NCBI GenBank assembly: GCA_025360225.1
Contig: JANYCN010000029.1
Location: 1 to 36,791 of the forward strand
Source: Actinomycetes bacterium
Lineage (GTDB): Bacteria > Actinomycetota > Thermoleophilia > Gaiellales > F1-60-MAGs149
Direction of reading: 5' to 3'
Length of the DNA: 36,791 nt
Shown: in pieces, positions 1-15,362 of the stretch
Layout of the letters: each line of letters begins with the position of its first letter
How positions within the stretch are numbered: the first letter of the stretch is position 1
Position numbers and translations under genes: made by a program
Notes under the pieces: model-generated
Told to the model about the DNA's origin: nothing
Database searches by the model: none
Seen by the model: only the letters and a program-made list of their open reading frames with translations

Positions 1-140
1 GTCAAGGCCTTCGCCTTGACACGCGTGCGAGCGGGCGTGCTATCCAGCACGCCCGCGATCGGCAAGCCCTGCGCGACGCGCAACGCTCCCGCTCGCTCCA
101 GACACCCAATGACCATGCCATTTGACAATCAGACCACTAG
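1..140. repeat. Dispersed TIR element, copy 1 (left side cut by window edge)
   Basis: The right end, CAATCAGACCACTAG at 126-140, is identical to the right end of the copy at 25682-25937. The core AACGCTCCCGCTCGCTCCAG begins at 82 and is shared by all three copies. The interior holds two perfect hairpins: 1-20 (8-bp stem GTCAAGGC, loop CTTC) and 31-56 (10-bp stem GCGGGCGTGC, 6-nt loop). No left inverted end is seen, so the element probably continues upstream of the window. No transposase is visible, so this looks like a non-autonomous, MITE- or REP-like element. Confidence 0.7.
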
Positions 141-263
141 CTCGAAGATCCTTCTCATGACGACTTCCTCCTTGGTCTCGCTATCTGCTCGTACGATCGC
201 CCGGGGCGGAGGGCGCGCCATCGGGCCAGGCACGGATGCCACCGTCGTGATCCGCGCCTCTCG

Positions 264-518
264 GCGCGAACGACACTCACGCTGGACGCGGACGTCGAGG
301 CGCTCCTCCGGCGGACGGTCGCCGCGACCGGCATGCCCTTCAAGGCCGTCGTCAACGATGCGATCCGCAACGCCCTGGCGGGGGGCGAGGGACAGGCCCC
401 CTATCGGCTGGCCCCCCTACCCTGCGGGAACCCGGTGGTTGCCCTCACGAAGGCCCTGCGGGTCGCCGACGCGCTTGAGGATGACGAGCTCGTCCGCAAG
501 CTGGCGCAGGGGCGGTAG
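264..518 (+). pseudogene. VapB-type antitoxin, no recognisable start codon
   Basis: The frame ending at the TAG at 516-518 encodes RTTLTLDADVEALLRRTVAA followed by TGMPFKAVVNDAIRNAL. This resembles the N-terminal ribbon-helix-helix DNA-binding region of small VapB antitoxins that pair with PIN toxins. The expected first codon, just before Arg-Thr-Thr-Leu, reads GCG (264-266). The frame is open back to a TAG at 138-140 but has no ATG, GTG or TTG until an internal ATG at 333, which would remove the DNA-binding strand. Either the start has been lost, an unusual start is used, or a base is missing nearby. The toxin gene begins 5 bases after the stop, as in an ordinary vapBC operon. The family call is by pattern; the broken start is read directly. 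Confidence 0.55.
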
Positions 519-523
519 GCTCG

Positions 524-949
524 GTGCTGGTCGTCGACGCGAACGTGCTCGTCTATGCCGTCAACGCCGACTCCGCCCAGCACGAGCCCGCGCGCCGGTT
601 CCTCGAGTCCGCGCTCTCCGCGTCGGAGCCCGTCGGTCTCCCGTGGACGGTGCTGCTCGCCTTCCTCCGGATCGTCACGCATCCCGGGATCCTCCCGCGA
701 CCGGTGCCGGTCGACCATGCTCTCTCGTTCATCGAGGAGTGGCTCGCGCGTCCGTGCGTCGTGGTGGTGGAGCCGTCCCCGCGCCATGCGGCCATCCTCA
801 CGGGGCTGCTGCGTGCGACCGGAACCGGTGGGAACCTCGTGGGTGATGCGCACCTTGCCGCCATCGCGTTCGAGTACGGCGGCACGATCGTCTCGTTCGA
901 TCGTGACTTCGGCCGGTTCGCCGGGCTTCGCACGAGGGTTCCCGCCTGA
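524..949 (+). CDS. PIN-domain ribonuclease toxin (VapC family)
   Basis: This is a 141-residue protein, normal for a VapC toxin, starting at GTG 524, five bases after the upstream antitoxin frame. PIN-domain acidic residues are visible at D5 (VVDANVLVYAVN), D108 (GNLVGDAHLAA), and D126/D128 (IVSFDRDF). The second acidic position is replaced by the LLAFLR segment, as in a known subgroup of VapC-like proteins. The family cuts RNA in a Mg2+-dependent way and is held inactive by the cognate VapB. Because the antitoxin frame lacks a normal start, it is unclear whether this toxin is expressed or controlled. Function is assigned by family; activity is not shown. Confidence 0.8.
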   Translation: MLVVDANVLVYAVNADSAQHEPARRFLESALSASEPVGLPWTVLLAFLRIVTHPGILPRPVPVDHALSFIEEWLARPCVVVVEPSPRHAAILTGLLRATGTGGNLVGDAHLAAIAFEYGGTIVSFDRDFGRFAGLRTRVPA

Positions 950-961
950 CGCTCGCTCCGG

Positions 962-967
962 TACGAT
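962..967 (+). promoter_or_regulatory. Candidate -10 (TACGAT), leaderless start of NIPSNAP-like gene
   Basis: TACGAT lies 7 bases before the ATG at 975 and no Shine-Dalgarno sequence separates them, so transcription would begin at or next to the start codon. No convincing -35 was found. Confidence 0.35.
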
Positions 968-974
968 CACCCCC

Positions 975-1271
975 ATGACCCGCCGCTCCCAGCTCCGCAT
1001 CTACACGCTCGCGCCGGCGACGGCCGACGAGTTCGTCGCGCACTTCCGTCGCGAGCTCGTCCCGCTCCGTGACCGGTACGGGTTCAGCGTCGACTGCGCG
1101 TACCTCGCCGAGGATCGCACCCGCTTCACGTGGGTCACGAGCCACGACTGCCCCGACGGGTGGGAGACGGCCGAGCGCACGTACTACGACTCGCCCGAGC
1201 GCGCCTCGATCAGCTTCAAGCCGGGCGACTACATCCTCGCCCACGACGTCACGATGGTCGAGCCGGCGTAG
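975..1271 (+). CDS. NIPSNAP-like small protein
   Basis: This is a 98-residue protein without signal peptide or membrane segment. It begins SQLRIYTLAPATADEFVAHF, continues with a middle strand RFTWVTSHDCPDGWETAER, and ends FKPGDYILAHDVTMVEPA. This arrangement (LRIYTL, an F-x-x-HF helix, then a strand with F-x-W) is that of NIPSNAP/dimeric alpha-beta barrel proteins, whose biochemical role in bacteria is mostly unknown. The ATG at 975 is chosen because homologous-looking sequence starts there and a -10-like TACGAT lies 7 bases upstream; the longer upstream frame overlaps the toxin gene. It probably forms its own short transcript. The family call is moderate; no substrate can be proposed. Confidence 0.65.
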   Translation: MTRRSQLRIYTLAPATADEFVAHFRRELVPLRDRYGFSVDCAYLAEDRTRFTWVTSHDCPDGWETAERTYYDSPERASISFKPGDYILAHDVTMVEPA

Positions 1272-1293
1272 CACGGCGAGGAGGCGGGTGATG

Positions 1294-1299
1294 TAGAGT
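1294..1299 (+). promoter_or_regulatory. Candidate -10 (TAGAGT), leaderless start at GTG 1307
   Basis: TAGAGT is followed by exactly 7 bases and then the GTG at 1307. This is the same geometry as at 962-967 and 15350-15355. The -35 region is weak. Confidence 0.3.
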
Positions 1300-1306
1300 C
1301 TTCCGC

Positions 1307-1561
1307 GTGCGCCGTCGCCTACCTCATGCCTCTATCTGCGCGGCCGTCCTGCTCGCTGGGGCGCTTCTCGGAGCGATGCCGGCCACCGCAACGCCGAGGA
1401 AGCACGTCCTCGTGCCCTCGATGGTGAGCGCCTCGATCGTCGGCGTGAGCGCCGACCACGATCGGGTCCTCGTCTCCGACGGCGCGATGCTCGTGCGCGT
1501 GACCCTCTCGACGGGCGCCGTCCTCGAGCTCGGCGACGCCGGGGTCGTGAGCCCCGGATGA
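1307..1561 (+). CDS. Short exported protein of unknown function
   Basis: This is an 84-residue ORF starting at GTG 1307. It begins with a typical signal peptide (RRR, then a hydrophobic stretch ending AMPATA), so it is predicted to be exported. The rest, about 55 residues, looks like one and a half blades of a beta-propeller (DHDRVLVSDGAMLVRVTLS, then TGAVLELG). Its stop overlaps the ATG of the next gene as ATGA (1558-1561), indicating translational coupling. The next gene has its own signal peptide and starts with a similar strand pattern, so this may be a truncated duplicate or a separate small partner. It is not recognised as a named family. Confidence 0.5.
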   Translation: MRRRLPHASICAAVLLAGALLGAMPATATPRKHVLVPSMVSASIVGVSADHDRVLVSDGAMLVRVTLSTGAVLELGDAGVVSPG

Positions 1562-4003
1562 GCGGCGCCAACCGTCGCGAGGGGACGGTTCGCAACACCC
1601 TGGCCCGCGTGGCGGGTCTCGCCGCCTGCTCGGTCCTCTCGATCGCCGCCTCGGCGTCGGCTGATGCGATCCTGCAGCGCGGGCAGGGGCTGGCGCGGCT
1701 CGACGCGGCCGGCGTGCTCTCGCCGATCATCGACACGGCCGGCGAGGATCAGCTGACGGGGAACGTCGATGGCTCGGCGTACGCGTACGTCGCCTCGCGG
1801 AGCGGGGCCAAGAACGTGCTTGTCGTGCGGCGGGGCGCACGGATCGTCCGGGCCGTGGTGGCGGACACGATCCTCGTGGTGTCGTGGGATCCGACCGGGC
1901 GATCGGTCGCCGCCGCGACCGATCGCGGGCTGGTGCTCGTCGACTCGCTGACGGGCGTGATCAGGCACGTGGCGCTGCCGGTCGTCCTGGACGGGTCAGG
2001 GACGCCCCCGGATATCCGTTGGGCCACGAACGGGAGCCGGCTGGTCGACGCGGTCGGAGGCCGAGCGTTCGTCGTGACGAAGGTGGGAACCGTGTCTGCG
2101 CTCGGTCCTTCAGCGGCGCTCGTCGGCAACGCATGGCTGTCGCCCAACGGGCTTCGCATCGCCTACGTGGCGACGGTCGTCTCGCACGGGGCGTACTCCA
2201 GCAGCGTCTACGTCGCCGCCTCGACCAGCGCTGGCGCCGTTCGGGTGATCACTCCGTCCGGTCGCGCGAACGGGCTCGATCAGGCGAGCGTCTCCGCGGT
2301 CTGGTCAGGCGACTCGACGGAGGTCGCCGTCCTCGTCGGTGGTGAGACGTGGGTCGTGAACCGCCTGGGAACGAAGCCCGTGCGTCCGCTCGTCGTGCCG
2401 CGTGGGTCGACGCACCCGCTCTCAGCGGTGCTCTGGACGCCGTCCGGCCACGCGCTCGTCTACGTCGATACCTTCACGCACGTGGGCACGTGGCGCTGGA
2501 CGCGGGCGACCGGGTCGCGGCGAATTCTGGCGAGGGCGACCTTGCACCTTCACTTCTCGCCGGATGGCCGATCGCTGACGGCCGTCGGCATTCGCGGGAC
2601 ATCGAGCTACCTGGTCGTCGGGTCGCACGTCAGCGCGCTCCCGCTGTACGTCGACGGCTGGATGCCGGGCGGGACACGTGTCTACGGGGAGGCGCGATCG
2701 GACCTCGGCGTCTCGATCTACGCGGTTCACGCGAAGGTGTTGCGCCGGCTTCAGGGCGTTCAAGCTGACGCGATCGGGCCGAGCGACGCGACGCACCTGA
2801 TCGTGAGGCTCGCCGACGGCAACTCGATCGCGATCGCCGACGTCCTTTCGGGCAGCGTGACTCCCGCGTTCAGCGACGCCGCGATCGAGTCCTCGATCTC
2901 CGTCCTCGTCGTCGCGAAGGGTCGTCCCGTCGCGGTTCTCTCGGGGAAGACCGTGTACTCGGTCGCCGCCGGGGGTGCACTGGAGGCCCTCGAGACACCC
3001 GGTGTCAGCGTCCCTCCAGGCCGACCGGTCGGTGCGTCACCGGACGGGACGAAGGTCGCCTTTGCCGGCACTACCAGATACTTCGTCCTCTCGGCGACCG
3101 GCGTCGTGTACTTGCCGCCGAACGTGCGGATCGGCACGCACGTGACGTGGTCGAGCGACGGCACGCGGCTTCTCTCGCTCAACAGGGTGATCGTGGCGGA
3201 CGGTTCGGCGTCGTACGTCGTGCATCGGCCGAGCCCGGACCTCCGGTATGAGTTCGACGGAACGTGGATCCGGCCGCTCGGTGGTCCCGGACACGTTCCG
3301 GCGGCGAGCCTGGGACCGCCGTGTGGTCACCCGACTCCCGTCGTCTCGCCTTCCTCGTCGACGACGGAGCCGGCGGCATGAACGTGGTCAGCGTCGACGC
3401 GGCGAGCGGCAGGGGCACCCGTGTCGGCGCGGTCTCGACAACCCACGCGATCGGCGACCTCGCGTGGGCTCCCGACTCCACGCACCTGGCCGTGGCTGGC
3501 TCGTCGGCGCTCGTCGGCGATGCCACCGTCGCGGACTCGCTCGTGTCTTTCGCGGCGTCCAGCGCCGTGACCGAGACGATCTCCTGGTCTCCCGACAGCG
3601 CCCACGTGCTCGTCTGGGGCTCGACCACCGGCGCCGAGGTCGCCTCGGCAGACGGCGGGTCGCACTCGACCATCGTCAGCGGCGATGGAGCCCTCACGAG
3701 GCCGGTGTCGTCCCCCGACAGCGCCTCACCCTCACCGCGCCGCCGTACACGGCGACCGAGTGCTGCTACCGACGGGACGGGACGCTCGTCGGGCAGCTAC
3801 CGGTAGTCGACGTTGGAACGGGCCCGGGCGCCGTGGCCTGGTGGCTCACCCCGGCGACCGGCCTCGTGTACGGGCCGACAGCGACGGTCTTCGACGCGTC
3901 AGGCACGTTCCGGTCGCGGCCGCTGGTCTCGCCCGACTTCCTCTCCGGCGCCGCCCCGAGCGCGACGGGCAGCTCGTCTTCGTCGGAAGTGGCAACGACC
4001 TGA
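1558..4003 (+). pseudogene. Secreted WD40/TolB-like beta-propeller protein, frameshifted
   Basis: The first intact frame (ATG 1558 to stop 3381) encodes a signal peptide ending ASASA and then repeated propeller strands of the type VSWDPTGRSVAAATDRGLVL, VWSGDSTEVAVLV, HFSPDGRSLTAVG and TWSSDGTRLLSL. Just after residue 575 the match jumps to the next frame (VWSPDSRRLAFLVDDGAGG, DLAWAPDSTHLAVAG, SWSPDSAHVLVWG). It jumps again near 3716-3728 (RLTLTAPPYTATE, then GTGPGAVAWWLTP) and again near 3955-3972 (GQLVFVGSGNDL). Each jump is equivalent to one missing base. The ancestral protein would be about 800 residues, extracellular or envelope-bound. The defects could be a decayed gene or clustered sequencing errors; neighbouring large genes are intact, which slightly favours real decay. 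No specific function is recognised. Confidence 0.65.
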
Positions 4004-4073
4004 TGATGGATCATCGTTGCCACCTGCGCGGTCGTCGAGCTCGGGATAACCACCCTCGTCTCGGCCGGGTAGC

Positions 4074-4457
4074 TCACGGTCCGACCACGACGGCGATCCG
4101 TCTTGCGCGGTGGGCGAGCTCGGCGTCGAGCGTCATCAGCGGGCAGCCGAGCAGGCGCGCGAGCGCGACGTACTCGGCGGCGTAGCTGCGGACGATGCCC
4201 ATGCGGTCGGCGGCGTCCCAGCTCGCCTCGCCGAGCTGAGGGTGGCTCTGCTCGGCGACCGGCGCGCGGTCGACGAGCCGGCGGAGCCGTCGCGCCGCCG
4301 GCGCGGCGAGCTCGCCACGGCGCGCCATCTCGTGCAGCACCGATCGCGCCTCCGTCCACATCAACGGCGGCGCAACGAGGTCGGGGTCGGCGAAGTGCGC
4401 GAACCCGCGCGGCGCGAAGCAGGCGGCGAGAACGACCGTCGGGTCGACGACGAGCAC
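4074..4457 (-). CDS. PIN-domain toxin of a second toxin-antitoxin pair
   Basis: This is a 127-residue PIN-domain protein starting at GTG 4457. Acidic residues expected for the metal site are visible at D5 (LVVDPTVVLAACF), E36 (MWTEARSVLHEMARRG), E95 (SYAAEYVALARLLGCPLMTL) and D111 (TLDAELAHRA). The size and the YVALARLLGCPLMTLD signature are typical of VapC-like RNases. It starts two bases after the stop codon of the upstream HTH protein, so the two are co-transcribed on the minus strand. The family inhibits growth by cutting tRNA or other RNA unless bound by its partner; the target here is unknown. It is unrelated in detail to the PIN protein at 524-949. Confidence 0.8.
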   Translation of the reverse strand: MLVVDPTVVLAACFAPRGFAHFADPDLVAPPLMWTEARSVLHEMARRGELAAPAARRLRRLVDRAPVAEQSHPQLGEASWDAADRMGIVRSYAAEYVALARLLGCPLMTLDAELAHRARRIAVVVGP

Positions 4458-4459
4458 CG

Positions 4460-4693
4460 CTACCGCGCTCCACCCCGGCTGCGACGGACGAGCGCCACCC
4501 AGTCAGGCTGTGACGCCGTCCACGCCTCGGGCAGCGGCAACGACGCCGCCGCCGCCTGCAGCGCCACCTCCTCGGCGTACAGCAGCAGGCGCGGCCCGTC
4601 GCGTCGGCTCGAGAGTCGACCGTCGCGCACCCAGCGGCGAACCGTCTCAGCGTCTCGACCGAGCAGGGAAGCGGCCTCTTGAACCGTTAGCAC
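4460..4693 (-). CDS. Excisionase/MerR-type HTH antitoxin
   Basis: This is a 77-residue protein starting at GTG 4693. Residues 1-40 (VQEAASLLGRDAETVRRWVR, then DGRL) form a helix-turn-helix of the excisionase/MerR-like (HTH_17) type. The C-terminal part (EAWTASQPDWVALVRRSRGG) would be the flexible toxin-binding tail. Position directly upstream of a PIN toxin on the same strand supports the antitoxin role. Such antitoxins usually repress their own promoter. A -10-like TAGTAT (4705-4700) ends six bases before the GTG, suggesting a leaderless mRNA, and a 7-bp inverted repeat at 4724-4744 is the likely operator region. Confidence 0.7.
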   Translation of the reverse strand: MLTVQEAASLLGRDAETVRRWVRDGRLSSRRDGPRLLLYAEEVALQAAAASLPLPEAWTASQPDWVALVRRSRGGAR

Positions 4694-4699
4694 AGCTAG

Positions 4700-4705
4700 A
4701 TACTA
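4700..4705 (-). promoter_or_regulatory. Candidate -10 (TAGTAT) of the HTH-PIN pair
   Basis: Read on the minus strand, TAGTAT is followed by six bases and the GTG start at 4693, consistent with leaderless transcription. The -35 position falls in the inverted repeat at 4724-4744 and does not match consensus well. Confidence 0.35.
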
Positions 4706-4723
4706 CGACATCGTGGGAGAAAT

Positions 4724-4744
4724 CTCCTGCGACGCTTGCAGGAG
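4724..4744. promoter_or_regulatory. Inverted repeat between antitoxin and rpoB promoters
   Basis: CTCCTGC (4724-4730) and GCAGGAG (4738-4744) are perfect 7-bp arms around GACGCTT. The right arm overlaps the proposed -35 (TTGCAG) of rpoBC, and the whole palindrome lies in the -35 zone of the divergent toxin-antitoxin promoter. This is a plausible binding site for the HTH antitoxin or another dimeric regulator. Confidence 0.45.
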
Positions 4745-4765
4745 CCAGCGGCGCGGTGGTAGGGT
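4736..4765 (+). promoter_or_regulatory. Candidate rpoBC promoter
   Basis: TTGCAG (4736-4741), an 18-base spacer and TAGGGT (4760-4765) fit a housekeeping promoter. It would give a leader of about 115 bases before the TTG at 4889. A second possibility is TATGCT at 4817-4822, preceded by TGG like an extended -10. Confidence 0.45.
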
Positions 4766-4888
4766 TGTACGCAGATACGGCAGCCCGTGCGGGGAGCGTT
4801 CGCCCCTGCTTCTGGTATGCTTTGCTGCTGCGTCGCCCTGCGACGCTTCGCCTGCCGTCACTCGAGTGCACATGAGGAGGGAGCGAGC

Positions 4889-8527
<3,639 letters not shown>

Positions 8528-8570
8528 GGCGCGCGAGCGCCCACCTCTCTGCCAACCACCGTCGCGCCCG

Positions 8571-8691
8571 GGGTCTGATTCGGAACTGGCCTGTCTCCGC
8601 CACCCATCTGCGGCGACCACGGCCAGCTCGCTAACGCTCCCGCTCGCTCCAGACACCCGATGAACGCGCCACTTCCGAATCACACCGCTAG
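8571..8691. repeat. Dispersed TIR element, copy 2, between rpoB and rpoC
   Basis: GGTCTGATTCGGAACTGGC (8572-8590) and GCCACTTCCGAATCACACC (8668-8686) are inverted repeats matching at 17 of 19 positions. The shared core AACGCTCCCGCTCGCTCCAG starts at 8633. The stretch CTCCGCC...CTGCGGCGACCACGGCC also aligns with copy 3, but the longer structured interior of copy 3 is missing. The right end CTAG (8688-8691) runs into the rpoC ribosome-binding site GGAG (8691-8694). This fills almost the whole 173-base rpoB-rpoC gap. Confidence 0.7.
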
Positions 8692-8700
8692 GAGCACCCG

Positions 8701-13635
<4,935 letters not shown>

Positions 13636-13657
13636 GATCTCCGGCAGACCGAGGGTG

Positions 13658-13681
13658 AAGGGCCGCCGCGAGGCGGCCCTT
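13658..13681 (+). terminator. rpoBC terminator hairpin
   Basis: AAGGGCCGCC and GGCGGCCCTT form a perfect 10-bp stem with loop GCGA, 22 bases after the rpoC stop. The following CGTCGTCCTC is only weakly T-rich, as is common for terminators in GC-rich genomes. Confidence 0.75.
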
Positions 13682-13794
13682 CGTCGTCCTCGGGGGAACC
13701 TGAGTGAACCTCACCGAGGCTATCCGTTGCGCTCCGTCCGATCTATGCATGAGGATACCCAGGCTTCGTTCACCGCTCTTCTGGGAGTCACATC

Positions 13795-13878
13795 ATGCGC
13801 AAGTTCAAGCTCGCCATCGCCATCTCCGCGATCGTGTCCTTCGCCGCTGCCGCCGGCACCGCCGCCAAGGGCTGGTAG
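13795..13878 (+). CDS. 27-residue signal-peptide-like microprotein ending Lys-Gly-Trp
   Basis: This small ORF starts at ATG 13795 with GGGAG (13783-13787) 7 bases upstream and ends at TAG 13876-13878. The product begins MRKFKLAIAIS, continues as a hydrophobic Ala/Ile/Val segment with an AAAAGTAA stretch, and ends KGW. The basic start, hydrophobic core and small residues make it look like a free-standing signal peptide; cleavage after the last AA would release Lys-Gly-Trp. It lies between the rpoBC terminator and its own downstream hairpin (13887-13902), so it appears to be an independent unit. No clear promoter was found. It could be an exported signal peptide precursor, a tiny membrane protein, or chance. 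No family is recognised. Confidence 0.5.
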   Translation: MRKFKLAIAISAIVSFAAAAGTAAKGW

Positions 13879-13886
13879 ATCCGAGA

Positions 13887-13902
13887 TCCCCCATCTGGGG
13901 GA
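13887..13902 (+). terminator. Hairpin after the 27-codon ORF
   Basis: TCCCCC and GGGGGA form a 6-bp stem with loop ATCT, starting 9 bases after the stop codon of the small ORF and followed by AATTC. It is a short possible terminator separating that ORF from the HD-GYP gene. Confidence 0.45.
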
Positions 13903-13917
13903 AATTCGTCGATCGGC

Positions 13918-13946
13918 TTGCATTTCGGCGTAGCTTTCTCTATATT
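13918..13946 (+). promoter_or_regulatory. Promoter of the HD-GYP gene
   Basis: TTGCAT (13918-13923), a 17-base spacer and TATATT (13941-13946) are close to a sigma-70-type consensus and sit in an AT-richer stretch unusual for this window. Transcription would start near 13953, giving a leader of about 35 bases to the GTG at 13987. Confidence 0.65.
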
Positions 13947-13977
13947 CCCTAGTCCGGAAGGCTTGAGAGACTAGGGA
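13946..13977. promoter_or_regulatory. Palindrome at the HD-GYP transcription start
   Basis: TCCCTAGTC (13946-13954) and GACTAGGGA (13969-13977) are perfect 9-bp arms around a 14-base spacer. The left arm abuts the -10 and the right arm overlaps the ribosome-binding site GGGAGG. It could be an operator for a dimeric repressor, or an RNA hairpin if transcription starts upstream of it. Confidence 0.5.
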
Positions 13978-13986
13978 GGTCGCTCA

Positions 13987-15339
13987 GTGCTCGTTCAACG
14001 TGTCGCCCGTGGGCGCTCGGTACCCGATCAACGATCGTTCATGCTCGCCGTCGGCGGGGTCTCGTTTCTGCTGGGTTCGCTCGCCCTCGCAACGATCGTT
14101 GGGGGCTTCCGGGGTCACGTGGAACTGCTCGTCGTATTGAGCGCGCTCGCCGTGGCGTCAGAGTCGCAGGCGATGCAGTTCTCCGGTCGCGTATGGCTAT
14201 CCATGACCGGGCCGATCGTCGTTCTCGCTGCTGTCCTGCTCGGACCGATCGGCGGCGTCCTCGTCGCCGTCGCGTCGATGCTCGGGGACTGGCGCGGACC
14301 CGTTCCTCGTTGGGTGACGTACACGGGGCTCTTCGCGGCGCAGGGTGTGGCCGCGGGATTCGCCGCTGACGCAACGCGTTCGTTGGCGGCGAAGATCGTG
14401 ATGGCCTCGGCGGCCTGGGCAGTTGTCAACATCACCGGGTTCCTGATCATCGCCTTCGTGCGGCGCATGGACTCGATCGGCGGGAACGTCCGGATCGTTG
14501 CGACGGTGGTCGGTGGCGGCTCGCTCTTCGCTGCACCGGTCGTGCTGCTGCTTGGCTCGATATACACCCGCGACGGCATTACGCCTCTCTTGTTCTCGGC
14601 TGTCCCGCTTCTCGCCTGTCACCAGCTCTTTGGGATGTACAAGAAGAACCAGGGGCTCGCCGTGGCGCTCTCCGAGGGGAACATGACCTTCGCCCTCTCC
14701 CTCGTACGCGCGTTGGACGCCCGGGATGCACACACCGCTGGACACTCGGCGTCGGTCGCCGTCTACGCCCGCGACGTGGCGATCGCCAAGGGCCTCCCTG
14801 CGTCCGAGGTCGCGAACATCCAGCTCGCCGCGCTGCTGCACGACATCGGCAAGATCGGTGTGCCGACCGAGGTGCTGCTGAAGAACGGCGCGCTCGACGA
14901 CGACGAGTGGATGGCAATCCGCGCGCACCCGCAGATCGGTGCCGACATCGCCGGCGAGACCCCCGTCTTCGTCGAGATCGCGCGCTTCATCCGACACCAC
15001 CACGAACGCCCGGACGGGCGCGGCTACCCGGACGGCCTCGTGGGCGACCGCATCCCCCTCGCTTCGGCGATCATCGGTGTCGCTGACTCGTACAACGCGA
15101 TGACCTCGTGCCGCCCATACCGCGACGCAATGACGCCGGACGAGGCGATCGTCGAGCTGCGACGGGGAGCCGGGACGCAGTTTGACGCGCAGGTCGTCGA
15201 TCTGTTCATCGGCGTCCTCCAGGCGCACGACGGCGAGTACCGGCTCGGGCTCGGCGATCGGTTCTCGCTCGACGGGCAGCGCGTACAGATGCTCGCAGAG
15301 CTCGGCGCGCGCCGCGAGGTCGTCGGCGCTGCAGCCTAG
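13987..15339 (+). CDS. Membrane-anchored HD-GYP domain protein (predicted cyclic-di-GMP phosphodiesterase)
   Basis: This is a 450-residue protein starting at GTG 13987 behind GGGAGGT. Residues about 18-220 form a series of hydrophobic segments (for example SFLLGSLALATIVGG and VVLLLGSIYT), so the N-terminus is an integral membrane sensor-like module. The C-terminal half is an HD-GYP domain: AGHS near 256, the metal pair H285-D286 in LLHDIGKIGVP, HPQIGADI, HHHERPDGRGYPDGL with GYP at 346-348, and ADSYNAMTSCRPYRDAM. HD-GYP proteins hydrolyse cyclic-di-GMP or related dinucleotides in the cytoplasm; all signature residues are present, so it is probably active. It has its own promoter and palindrome and is not coupled to the next gene. 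The signal sensed is unknown. Confidence 0.88.
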   Translation: MLVQRVARGRSVPDQRSFMLAVGGVSFLLGSLALATIVGGFRGHVELLVVLSALAVASESQAMQFSGRVWLSMTGPIVVLAAVLLGPIGGVLVAVASMLGDWRGPVPRWVTYTGLFAAQGVAAGFAADATRSLAAKIVMASAAWAVVNITGFLIIAFVRRMDSIGGNVRIVATVVGGGSLFAAPVVLLLGSIYTRDGITPLLFSAVPLLACHQLFGMYKKNQGLAVALSEGNMTFALSLVRALDARDAHTAGHSASVAVYARDVAIAKGLPASEVANIQLAALLHDIGKIGVPTEVLLKNGALDDDEWMAIRAHPQIGADIAGETPVFVEIARFIRHHHERPDGRGYPDGLVGDRIPLASAIIGVADSYNAMTSCRPYRDAMTPDEAIVELRRGAGTQFDAQVVDLFIGVLQAHDGEYRLGLGDRFSLDGQRVQMLAELGARREVVGAAA

Positions 15340-15349
15340 CTTCTCCGGA

Positions 15350-15355
15350 TAGGAT
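15350..15355 (+). promoter_or_regulatory. Candidate -10 (TAGGAT), leaderless start of dehydrogenase operon
   Basis: TAGGAT lies 7 bases before the ATG at 15363 with no Shine-Dalgarno between. The -35 is not obvious. This could start the three-gene coupled unit 15363-17964. Confidence 0.35.
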
Positions 15356-15362
15356 CACCGAC

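Noticed and set aside
16-846. 276-codon plus-strand ORF
   Set aside because: Arg/Ser/Pro-rich shadow running through the repeat, the antitoxin and the toxin in another frame; no domain-like sequence.
4007-4072. Alternative C-terminal reading WIIVATCAVVELGITTLVSAG-like after the propeller pseudogene
   Set aside because: It needs yet another frame change in the opposite sense and is preceded by two in-frame stops; it is too short to judge.
13704-13952. 82-codon ORF overlapping the 27-codon ORF
   Set aside because: Arg/His-rich frame with no ribosome-binding site at its GTG; the overlapping 27-codon frame has a good site and signal-peptide character.
13900-13986. Possible cyclic-di-GMP riboswitch before the HD-GYP gene
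   Set aside because: The leader after the predicted start is only about 35 bases and shows none of the conserved GEMM core; the palindrome explains the structure better.
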